Source: a virus. Taken from it: a stretch of DNA of 21,238 bases. The notes beneath the pieces are model-generated. The model ran no database searches, was not told where the DNA came from, and was given only the letters and a program-made list of their open reading frames with translations. The position numbers were made by a program, and so were the translations under genes. This document shows, piece after piece, positions 5,863-10,183 of the stretch; position 1 is the stretch's first letter, and each line of letters starts with the position of its first letter. The stretch covers positions 1-21,238 of the IMG/VR virus record IMGVR_UViG_3300038558_000090; one strand, written 5' to 3'.

Positions 5863-5891
5863 AGTATATCACAAGGCGTTGCATCTGTCAA
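5863..5891 (-). promoter_or_regulatory. Strong leftward sigma70-type promoter
   Basis: On the - strand a perfect TTGACA (5886-5891) and TATACT (5863-5868) are separated by exactly 17 bp. Transcription would begin near 5856, giving a leader of about 65 nt before the membrane peptide gene. The closeness to consensus suggests strong early expression by the host RNA polymerase of the whole leftward cluster. Confidence 0.85.
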
Positions 5892-5914
5892 CAGAGCATA
5901 TGTTCTACTTGACA
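5886..5914. promoter_or_regulatory. Imperfect palindrome overlapping the leftward -35 box
   Basis: TGTCAA at 5886-5891 is mirrored by TTGACA at 5909-5914, around the centre CATATG, with AGA and TCT also paired and one extra base in the right arm. The left arm is the -35 box of the leftward promoter. This may be an operator where a dimeric regulator would block RNA polymerase. The right-hand TTGACA has no good -10 box at 16-18 bp. Confidence 0.5.
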
Positions 5915-5947
5915 TAATGCGATCCTGGTCCGCTCGTCTCCTGACCA

Positions 5948-5962
5948 TTAGTTTCATGCTAA
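5948..5962. promoter_or_regulatory. TTAGC-N5-GCTAA site upstream of the divergent promoters
   Basis: The 15-mer TTAGTTTCATGCTAA matches 9 of the 10 specified positions of the dyad TTAGC-N5-GCTAA found on the other side of the 6126 gene. A weaker half-matching copy (TTAGCACGACACAAA) follows at 5980-5994. Both lie between the two divergent promoters, a natural operator position. Confidence 0.5.
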
Positions 5963-6009
5963 TTTCCCCTGCTTTTCCCTTAGCACGACACAAAAGGTTC
6001 GTATGCTGC

Positions 6010-6039
6010 TTGACATGCCTCGGCACCTCGTGTTATCAT
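6010..6039 (+). promoter_or_regulatory. Rightward promoter of the 6126 gene
   Basis: A perfect TTGACA (6010-6015) and TATCAT (6034-6039, five of six matches) are 18 bp apart. Transcription would start near 6046, giving a leader of about 80 nt that contains the interlocking inverted repeats at 6056-6102. Confidence 0.7.
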
Positions 6040-6055
6040 TGCATCATGGACAAGG

Positions 6056-6102
6056 GGCGCGCACCCGCGAATTGCAGGAGTGCCTGCGCGCCTCAGCAAT
6101 TC
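6056..6102 (+). promoter_or_regulatory. Structured 5' leader: two interlocking inverted repeats
   Basis: Two perfect arm pairs occur in the order A-B-A'-B': GGCGCGCA (6056-6063) with TGCGCGCC (6085-6092), and GAATTGC (6069-6075) with GCAATTC (6096-6102). In RNA they would form either two mutually exclusive hairpins or an H-type pseudoknot. They lie between the predicted transcript start and the ribosome site GGAGGTG (6114-6120). Translational control is a reasonable inference; no known riboswitch class is recognised. Confidence 0.5.
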
Positions 6103-6125
6103 TGGCACAGAATGGAGGTGCTACA

Positions 6126-6668
6126 ATGACCCAGGAGACGAAGAGTGCGCAGGCTGAAGCTCCGGCTCCGAGCCTGGAGGACCTGAAGGCTCAGCTGGCG
6201 AAGGCTTCGGCTGCGGGCGACATCGACGAGATTCTTTCGCTTGCGAAGCAAGTGGAGGGCCAGCGTGTCGCAGCCGCAAAGGCAGAGCACGAGAAGCTCG
6301 TGAAGGCGCGGACTGCACTCGGGCTCAGGATAATCGAGGTGGCGAAGCCCCACCTCGCACCATTCGAATCCGATGTGGTTCGGCTGGGGGGCGTGCTGCG
6401 GCTGATGTGGAGTCCAACGGAAAGCCTATTCGACGCCGCCGTTACGAGCAAGGCGGAGCCGAAGCCTCCGGGCGCGCGTGTTGCGGCTGCGAAGGGCTCA
6501 GCCGCGGACCGCTACGGGATGCCCCTGGGCGCGATCTACGAGAGGTTCGCGAACGCGGAAGAGCGTGCGGCCCATGATGGCGCGGCCACGAACAGTGAGC
6601 GCTGGAACATCAAGACGCGGGTGATGAAGCGCGCAGTGTCCGAGGGGCTCCTGCACGAAGTGAGCTAG
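6126..6668 (+). CDS. Isolated 180-residue protein, coiled-coil N terminus and basic C-terminal domain
   Basis: The ATG at 6126 follows GGAGGT by 6 nt; an upstream in-frame ATG lies before the promoter and is ignored. The N-terminal part (about 14-75) is a charged Ala/Lys/Glu-rich helix suited to coiled-coil pairing. A middle domain (80-105) and a Pro/Ala-rich linker follow, and then a C-terminal module (125-180) that includes RWNIKTRVMKRAVSEGLL, reminiscent of a small winged-helix or nucleoid-protein-like DNA-binding end. It uses more GCG and GCC-type codons than the neighbouring genes. It stands alone between two opposing operons with its own promoter, structured leader and terminator. A regulator or acquired cargo (moron-like) gene is possible; the family is not recognised. 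Confidence 0.75.
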   Translation: MTQETKSAQAEAPAPSLEDLKAQLAKASAAGDIDEILSLAKQVEGQRVAAAKAEHEKLVKARTALGLRIIEVAKPHLAPFESDVVRLGGVLRLMWSPTESLFDAAVTSKAEPKPPGARVAAAKGSAADRYGMPLGAIYERFANAEERAAHDGAATNSERWNIKTRVMKRAVSEGLLHEVS

Positions 6669-6690
6669 CCCGCATATCCCGGGACCTGAC

Positions 6691-6728
6691 ATATCCCCTC
6701 CGTGGCACTCGGAGGGGATATTGTTATG
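6691..6728 (+). terminator. Rho-independent-like terminator after the 6126 gene
   Basis: A perfect 12-bp stem, ATATCCCCTCCG (6691-6702) with CGGAGGGGATAT (6710-6721), closes a 7-nt loop 22 nt after the stop codon. The following TTGTTATG is only moderately T-rich, so it ranks as a strong hairpin with a weak T tract. Confidence 0.75.
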
Positions 6729-6740
6729 CCTAGCTCACCG

Positions 6741-6831
6741 TTAGCGCAATTCCAATTGTTAGCACCAGGCTAACAATCATCCAGGGCGCAGGGGGTCCTT
6801 AGCATGATGCCAACAATTCGCGGGAGGCTAA
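6741..6831. repeat. Cluster of four 15-bp dyads, TTAGC-N5-GCTAA
   Basis: Copies occur at 6741-6755 (TTAGC gcaat TCCAA), 6759-6773 (TTAGC accag GCTAA, perfect, extending to 9-bp arms ATTGTTAGC/GCTAACAAT at 6755-6777), 6799-6813 (TTAGC atgat GCCAA, also followed by CAAT) and 6817-6831 (TTCGC gggag GCTAA). They form two pairs, each with an 18-bp repeat distance. The dyad symmetry suggests binding sites for a dimeric protein, in an operator array, a replication origin (iterons) or a partition or attachment site. Confidence 0.55.
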
Positions 6832-6878
6832 ATGTTCGCATGAGCACTTTACGGGCCTCCCGCCATGCTCCCCTTTTA
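6820..6878 (+). terminator. Second hairpin set, possible terminator
   Basis: GCGGGAGGC (6820-6828) pairs perfectly with GCCTCCCGC (6855-6863) across 26 nt. An alternative fold pairs GAGCA (6842-6846) with TGCTC (6866-6870) around CGGG-CCT-CCCG. CCCCTTTT follows on the + strand, so a back-up terminator for rightward transcription is plausible. The two folds exclude each other. Confidence 0.4.
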
Positions 6879-6893
6879 TGATTGATTGCCCTT

Positions 6894-7133
6894 TTAAGGT
6901 TCGCTCTCAGAAGTTACTCGATGTGGGAACTCCGCCTTGAAGGCCATGGTTGGGTCAGTATCCAGCGAGGTATGCCCATAAAATATGCGGGGTACAAAGT
7001 GCCTGGTGGCAGAGCAGTACTTGCACCTCCCTTTGTTGCCTGCATCAAGGAGCCAGTGATGCGCGCCATTGGGGGAGTGTGGGCAACGCCAGGACTTGCC
7101 ATGCAGGTATTCTTTCCACTCCTTGCTATCCAA
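6894..7133 (-). CDS. Zinc-binding phage protein (CPH...HHW...CKYC)
   Basis: From a TTG at 7133 the protein has 79 residues. Its core is WRCPHSPNGAHHW...GRCKYC with Cys17, His25 or His26, Cys37 and Cys40, followed by TRHF. The arrangement C...GAHHW...CxxC.. R.F resembles a widespread type of small phage protein of unknown role. The TTG start gives an 8-nt overlap with the previous gene and has GAGGTGG a few nt upstream; a longer frame up to 7178 reads as a shadow of the preceding gene. It is the last gene of this operon. Confidence 0.65.
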   Translation of the reverse strand: MDSKEWKEYLHGKSWRCPHSPNGAHHWLLDAGNKGRCKYCSATRHFVPRIFYGHTSLDTDPTMAFKAEFPHRVTSESEP

Positions 7134-7551
7134 TGGTCCACCTCTTCGGCACAGGCCCAATGGCTGCCACAGCAACAATTATCTTCTGCCTGCGCACCTC
7201 CAGGGTCAGCACTTTATTGATGTTCCCAGCGACCGCGGCCTTCCTGATCTGGTGGACGACCACGGCATAGTGTCGCACCAGCCTGGACCTGCAGGCCCTA
7301 ACTTCAGGCTCCAGCTCCATTGGAGGTCTGCCAGTTGACCTCTTAGGCACAAATGGAGTGTCATCCAAGTGTGTTCTAGCCTGTTCCACCCAGCATTCAG
7401 GGAAGTGCCACCTGAACACCTTGGGATACTTCAGCCTTTCACCCTTTATGGCCCAGAGCTTGCCCACCACCACTGGGGTTCCGGCGGTGATGGGTTCAGG
7501 ACAGTGGGCACACTTGGACTGCCGCCTGCACCATGTCACCCAGATGTCCAT
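7126..7551 (-). CDS. Zinc-finger-like protein, 141 residues
   Basis: A 141-residue protein with an N-terminal metal-site region: Cys14-x2-Cys17 (CAHC), strands GTPVVVGKLWAIKG, then WHFPECW with His49 and Cys53, matching a single C2HC zinc site like the PARP-finger-like domains in small phage proteins. The rest (60-141) is basic and helical, with an SRLVRHYAVVVHQIRKAA helix and a VRRQKIIVAVAAIG end. GGAGGT precedes the ATG by 3 nt and the start overlaps the YkgJ gene by 16 nt. DNA or RNA binding is likely but unproven. Confidence 0.7.
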   Translation of the reverse strand: MDIWVTWCRRQSKCAHCPEPITAGTPVVVGKLWAIKGERLKYPKVFRWHFPECWVEQARTHLDDTPFVPKRSTGRPPMELEPEVRACRSRLVRHYAVVVHQIRKAAVAGNINKVLTLEVRRQKIIVAVAAIGPVPKRWTIG

Positions 7552-7898
7552 GGCACCTCCATCAGGGTCGTATCATTGATGCTCATCCAACCCTCAACTA
7601 TCGCCCTTTCAGCGGGGAAGTCCATGATGGCAGCCTCAGGGAAGTGGGGGCAGGGCAGTTGCTTTGTCACTCCGAACATCCGGCATACCCACGGCCTAAC
7701 CTCATAGATGAGGCATTTTCCTTCACCCAGGAATGGGCAGGCTAGGAAGTCACCATCTCTGGTCCTGATGTGGTGAGCAACCACATACTCCCTTATTAGG
7801 GCCACCTCTCTGTCAGTGGCAGAGGCGGGACCACAGCACTCCCCGCAGTTATTGCACTGTGGCATGGCTGGCATGTAAGGATATAGGATGTTACTCAT
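7536..7898 (-). CDS. YkgJ-family Cys-cluster protein (putative Zn/Fe-chelating)
   Basis: This 120-residue protein matches the YkgJ family (putative zinc- or iron-chelating domain). It has CNNCGECC (15-22), then CPFL (from Cys54), CLIYEVRPWVCR (Cys62, Cys72) and Cys83, eight conserved cysteines in the family's usual order; the RP.VC segment is especially typical. Family members occur in bacteria and phages and are thought to bind metal, with no settled reaction. The ATG at 7898 overlaps the upstream stop by 4 nt. Its length fits one complete domain. Confidence 0.85.
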   Translation of the reverse strand: MSNILYPYMPAMPQCNNCGECCGPASATDREVALIREYVVAHHIRTRDGDFLACPFLGEGKCLIYEVRPWVCRMFGVTKQLPCPHFPEAAIMDFPAERAIVEGWMSINDTTLMEVPWTSG

Positions 7899-8203
7899 GG
7901 CTCCTCACCCTGGAAGCACCAGACCCACAGCTTCTCTGCTCGCTCCACTATCTCCATGTCACGGAATGGAGGTGGCAGTTCTGCACCATCTGCATTAGTG
8001 GGCCGTGACCCCCTTTCACCATCGAGGATAAGCAGGGCGCTGTGAGGTCCCAGCTTCACACACTGGATACGGGGCAACTTTCTGGTGACTCGGTTGTGGT
8101 CTAGACGAGCAGCTTCGGACCGGCTGAAGCCCACAATCCTGAGTGCTTTGTTCAGGTTAAAGGCTAGACCCCTGGGCCAAAGTATGTGGTAGTAAACCCT
8201 CAT
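7895..8203 (-). CDS. Hypothetical 102-residue protein, first gene of second leftward operon
   Basis: A 102-residue protein of unrecognised family. It begins with a hydrophobic/aromatic strand (MRVYYHILWPRGLAF), then a helix with NLNKALRIVGFSRSEAARL, a basic stretch (RVTRKLPRIQCVKLG), a strand (SALLILDGERG), a Pro/Asp/Glu segment and a helix ending in VWCFQGEEP. AGGAGG lies 4 nt before the ATG, an excellent site. The predicted transcript start (about 8213) leaves a leader of only about 10 nt, barely holding the ribosome site. Confidence 0.75.
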   Translation of the reverse strand: MRVYYHILWPRGLAFNLNKALRIVGFSRSEAARLDHNRVTRKLPRIQCVKLGPHSALLILDGERGSRPTNADGAELPPPFRDMEIVERAEKLWVWCFQGEEP

Positions 8204-8219
8204 TTTGCCTCCTAATACT

Positions 8220-8249
8220 ATTCTAACACGCAGTGATATTCTATGTCAA
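8220..8249 (-). promoter_or_regulatory. Leftward promoter of the 6894-8203 operon
   Basis: On the - strand a perfect TTGACA (8244-8249) is followed after 18 bp by TAGAAT (8220-8225, five of six). Start of transcription is expected near 8213. Confidence 0.7.
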
Positions 8250-8305
8250 GCAGTATCCGAGTTGTTGACATAAGGCTAAACATCGTAATAAGGAATGATC
8301 GCTGC

Positions 8306-8321
8306 GAGTTAATCATAACTC
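8306..8321. promoter_or_regulatory. Inverted repeat abutting the -35 box of the virion-module promoter
   Basis: GAGTTA (8306-8311), 4 nt, TAACTC (8316-8321) is a perfect dyad ending at the base before TTGACA at 8322. The position fits a regulator binding beside RNA polymerase. A weak TTAGC-type dyad (TTGAC ataag GCTAA, 8265-8279) lies farther upstream. Confidence 0.45.
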
Positions 8322-8350
8322 TTGACAAGAACGATGCTCTGTGATATACT
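8322..8350 (+). promoter_or_regulatory. Strong rightward promoter driving the virion genes
   Basis: TTGACA (8322-8327) and TATACT (8345-8350) are 17 bp apart, close to the sigma70 consensus. The expected start of transcription, 7 bp past the -10 box, is position 8357, which is the first base of the small-terminase ATG. Confidence 0.85.
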
Positions 8351-8356
8351 AAGTAT

Positions 8357-8899
8357 ATGCAAGACAGAAGCATGACCGTGGTTGACCCAGGGGATGAGCA
8401 GGCAATCGCCGAATCGGTGATGCCTGCTTTCTATGATGACAGCAAGAAGTCCACATACCTCTCGTACCGGGCCACCGGTTTCACCATCAGGGAGTCAGTA
8501 GAGTTCGTAGGCGTCACCGAGCGCACCCTGAGGAACTGGCGCAGGTATGATCCTGAGTTTGCCCGATGGGACCGAGAGGCATTGGGCGAGCTAAGACAGA
8601 AGCTCGGCGACCGTTACCTAGAGATTGAGTTCCGCCGGAACTACAGGCTCATACTCCAGAAGGACTACGATGTCATCAAGAAGTCGGTGGAGGATAAGGA
8701 GCCTCTCACCTACCAGGAGAGCCAGTACTTGCTCAAGGCCCGGAGCCACTACACTCCTCAGCAACTTGAGACCATCGAGCGGATTCTGAGTGGCAGCGAG
8801 GGTGGCGGAGAGGAGTTTGACTGGACATCATTTGTGCTGAGCCTCAGAGGTCGTGGGGGCGAGGTCCACATTGCAGCAAGGAGGGGTGAGATTGAGTGA
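8357..8899 (+). CDS. terS: Terminase small subunit (TerS)
   Basis: A 180-residue protein. A helix-turn-helix at about 37-63 (SYRATGFTIRESVEFVGVTE then RTLRNWRR) is the usual DNA-binding part of TerS, which recognises phage DNA for packaging. The middle (75-135) is helical and charged, suited to ring formation, and a short basic tail follows. Large terminase lies downstream, with five small genes and a structural-type gene between. No Shine-Dalgarno sequence precedes the ATG at 8357, and the promoter predicts a transcript starting there, so it is probably translated from a leaderless mRNA; an ATG at 8372 also lacks a ribosome site. No ATPase motifs, as expected for TerS. Confidence 0.8.
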   Translation: MQDRSMTVVDPGDEQAIAESVMPAFYDDSKKSTYLSYRATGFTIRESVEFVGVTERTLRNWRRYDPEFARWDREALGELRQKLGDRYLEIEFRRNYRLILQKDYDVIKKSVEDKEPLTYQESQYLLKARSHYTPQQLETIERILSGSEGGGEEFDWTSFVLSLRGRGGEVHIAARRGEIE

Positions 8900-9110
8900 G
8901 CCAACTCTAAGGATATGTTTTGCGGGGCTTTTTGCCATAATCTCCCTGGTCAGCGCCGTTCTCATCGAGCTCATCCATCCTGATGCTGGCGCGCCACAGT
9001 GGTTAGTAGCAATAGCTGGCCTTGCGGCTGGGTATGCCTTTGGCCACGCTCAATCGAATGGAGGTCTTGACGCCCTGCTGGGCAGGAAAAGCACCAAGAC
9101 TGACACCTAA
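8892..9110 (+). CDS. Two-helix small membrane protein, holin-like
   Basis: From a TTG at 8892 with GGAGG 7 nt upstream, this gives 72 residues with two hydrophobic helices: ICFAGLFAIISLVSAVLIEL (about 7-26) and WLVAIAGLAAGYAFGHA (about 37-53), then a charged tail (GRKSTKTDT). Two membrane segments, small size and a polar tail fit a class II holin, the pore that ends infection. It could equally be another membrane protein, since no endolysin gene is next to it. The 8-nt overlap with the small terminase shows coupling; an in-frame GTG at 8886 has a worse ribosome site. Confidence 0.65.
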   Translation: MSEPTLRICFAGLFAIISLVSAVLIELIHPDAGAPQWLVAIAGLAAGYAFGHAQSNGGLDALLGRKSTKTDT

Positions 9111-9139
9111 GGGCTATGATCTGATCATAGGAGTGGCCC

Positions 9140-9340
9140 ATGAACCTCCTCAACGCCTTAGCCTCCTTCCTGGCAGCGCAGGTCGGACTTTTCGTCGCCA
9201 GCGAAATGCTAGAGGAGGCAGCCGCCACTAAGAGGGAAAGAGCATTGCTTGGCGCCATGACCTTGTTCATGGCCTTCTCACTGTGGTCATCTTGGGAGAT
9301 GCTGCAGGTTCGGCAGAGTTTGAGCCTTACAGAGGAGTGA
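9140..9340 (+). CDS. Small protein with two hydrophobic segments
   Basis: A 66-residue protein with hydrophobic stretches LLNALASFLAAQVGLFVA (3-20) and LLGAMTLFMAFSLWSSW (36-52), separated by an acidic, helical loop (SEMLEEAAATKRERA) and ending QSLSLTEE. It may be the partner of the holin-like protein just upstream (a holin/antiholin-like pair), though this rests only on adjacency and topology. AGGAG 6 nt upstream of the ATG supports the start. No family is recognised. Confidence 0.7.
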   Translation: MNLLNALASFLAAQVGLFVASEMLEEAAATKRERALLGAMTLFMAFSLWSSWEMLQVRQSLSLTEE

Positions 9341-9459
9341 TGGCTAAGGGTTATCGGGCAACAGCCAGGATGCGGGATGCGAGCAGGCGCAATGCCCAAA
9401 AGGCCCATGTGTCAAGGGTAGGCATCAGAGGGAGGCACCAGCGGAGGAAGTTGAGATGA
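9340..9459 (+). CDS. 39-residue very basic peptide
   Basis: A 39-codon frame begins at the ATG overlapping the previous stop by one base (TGATG). GAGGAG lies 2 nt upstream, a tight ribosome site. The peptide MAKGYRATARMRDASRRNAQ continues with more Arg, His and Lys and ends in RRKLR. It may bind DNA or be a coupling frame. It overlaps the next gene by 4 nt. Not recognised. Confidence 0.55.
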   Translation: MAKGYRATARMRDASRRNAQKAHVSRVGIRGRHQRRKLR

Positions 9460-9560
9460 GCATCTTCAACATCTGCCCACCATGCTTGGTATTCATGTGC
9501 TGGGCCTGTATGGGTGGCAGGTGCAAGTGCTCCCACAGGAAGGGAGGCAGGAATGGCTAA
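9456..9560 (+). CDS. 34-residue cysteine-rich peptide
   Basis: A 34-codon frame starts at an ATG with GGAGG 8 nt upstream and a 4-nt overlap (ATGA). The peptide has six cysteines plus His27 in 34 residues: CPPC (7-10), CWAC (15-18) and CKCSH (23-27), a plausible single or double metal site, followed by a basic Gly tail. Such a dense Cys pattern with a good start argues against chance, but the length is small and no family is recognised. Confidence 0.55.
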   Translation: MSIFNICPPCLVFMCWACMGGRCKCSHRKGGRNG

Positions 9561-9789
9561 AAGATGGATCAAGGGGGCCATCAGGCACCCAGGGGCCCTT
9601 AGGGCAAAGGCCCGGCGTGCTGGAATGGGCACAATGGCTTATGCCAGAGCCCACCGACATGCTAAGGGTGCAACCGGGCGGCAGTCGAGATTGGCACTGA
9701 CTCTGCACAGGCTACCTAGGCCGAGCCGCGCTGCGCGCCGCCGCGGTGCACGGAAGGCTGCCAGAACCAGAGCCCACCGCAGGAGGTAA
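9553..9789 (+). CDS. Basic, Arg/Ala-rich small phage protein
   Basis: From an ATG at 9553, with GGAGG 5 nt upstream, this encodes 78 residues beginning MAKRWIKGAIRHPGALRAKA, then AYARAHRHAKGATGRQSRLALTLHRL, then a run of Arg/Ala/Lys ending AHRRR. The first 50 residues resemble small conserved phage proteins of the form WI..A...PGALR..A......A..H....G..G...RLAL, of unknown role; this is a memory-based resemblance. It overlaps the Cys-rich gene by 8 nt. A starting point at 9514 is rejected because those codons shadow the Cys-rich gene. Confidence 0.7.
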   Translation: MAKRWIKGAIRHPGALRAKARRAGMGTMAYARAHRHAKGATGRQSRLALTLHRLPRPSRAARRRGARKAARTRAHRRR

Positions 9790-9792
9790 GAC

Positions 9793-10179
9793 ATGGCGCA
9801 GACGCAGCTCATATTCGGTGCCCAGTCAGCAGATGTCAAGACCTTCCGCCTGCTCAATGAAGCTGGCACTGCCAACACGCTGCTGACCTCGACCACTGTG
9901 CTAACGAAGGCATTCAAGCTGAGGCGCGTGGCCATCCACTACTCGGCAGCCCCTACATACACCGCGACTGCACTCTATGTGCAGGTTGACTCCATCTTGG
10001 GGGCTAACTACGACCACAAGCTGTTTGTTGGCGCCACTGCCAACCTGCAGGATGTGGTCTTTGTGCCGGATGGTGGTGAAGCAGTGTGCGCCCCAGGTGA
10101 CAACATTATTGTAGCAGCGCCGGCTGGCGGTTCGGGCATTACAGCCTACGTGGCACTCGTCATAGAAGACTTGGGCTAG
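9793..10179 (+). CDS. Probable beta-structured virion protein
   Basis: A 128-residue protein made mostly of short beta strands rich in Ala, Thr and Val, with turns: KAFKLRRVAIHYSAAPTYTA, LYVQVDS, YDHKLFVGAT, DVVFVPDGG, DNIIVAAPAGG, AYVALVIEDLG. No signal peptide or membrane helix. This beta-sandwich-like pattern resembles small head decoration or tail/fibre-associated proteins, and it lies among packaging genes. AGGAGGT 5 nt before the ATG is near-perfect. Its exact virion role is not identifiable. Confidence 0.65.
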   Translation: MAQTQLIFGAQSADVKTFRLLNEAGTANTLLTSTTVLTKAFKLRRVAIHYSAAPTYTATALYVQVDSILGANYDHKLFVGATANLQDVVFVPDGGEAVCAPGDNIIVAAPAGGSGITAYVALVIEDLG

Positions 10180-10183
10180 GTTC

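Larger units (their letters stand above)
5792..6125. other. Divergent control region between leftward operon and rightward gene
   Basis: This 334-bp stretch has no convincing gene. It holds, from left to right: an untranslated leader, the leftward promoter (5863-5891), an imperfect dyad (5886-5914), two TTAGC-type sites (5948-5962, 5980-5994), the rightward promoter (6010-6039) and a structured leader (6056-6102) ending at the ribosome site of the 6126 gene. Confidence 0.7.
6669..6893. other. Convergent intergenic region rich in repeats and hairpins
   Basis: This 225-bp stretch lies between genes that point toward each other, so it should hold no promoter for either. It contains a strong terminator-like hairpin (6691-6721), four TTAGC-type dyads (6741-6831) and a second hairpin set (6820-6870) followed by CCCCTTTT. 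A 25-codon frame from 6804 has no ribosome site and is not called. Confidence 0.65.

Noticed and set aside
5909-5937. Second rightward promoter using TTGACA at 5909
   Set aside because: No -10-like box occurs at 16-18 bp spacing; better explained as the right arm of the operator-like dyad.
6741-6831. CRISPR array or transposon ends
   Set aside because: The repeats are short dyads with irregular spacing (18, 40 and 18 bp), no unique spacers of constant length, and no nearby Cas or transposase gene.
6804-6881. 25-codon frame (MMPTIRGRLNVRM...) in the convergent gap
   Set aside because: No suitable ribosome site and it runs through the hairpins and TTAGC repeats; more likely chance.
8265-8293. 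Additional rightward promoter with TTGACA at 8265
   Set aside because: The best -10 candidates (TAAGGA, ATAAGG) are poor; the promoter at 8322-8350 is far better.
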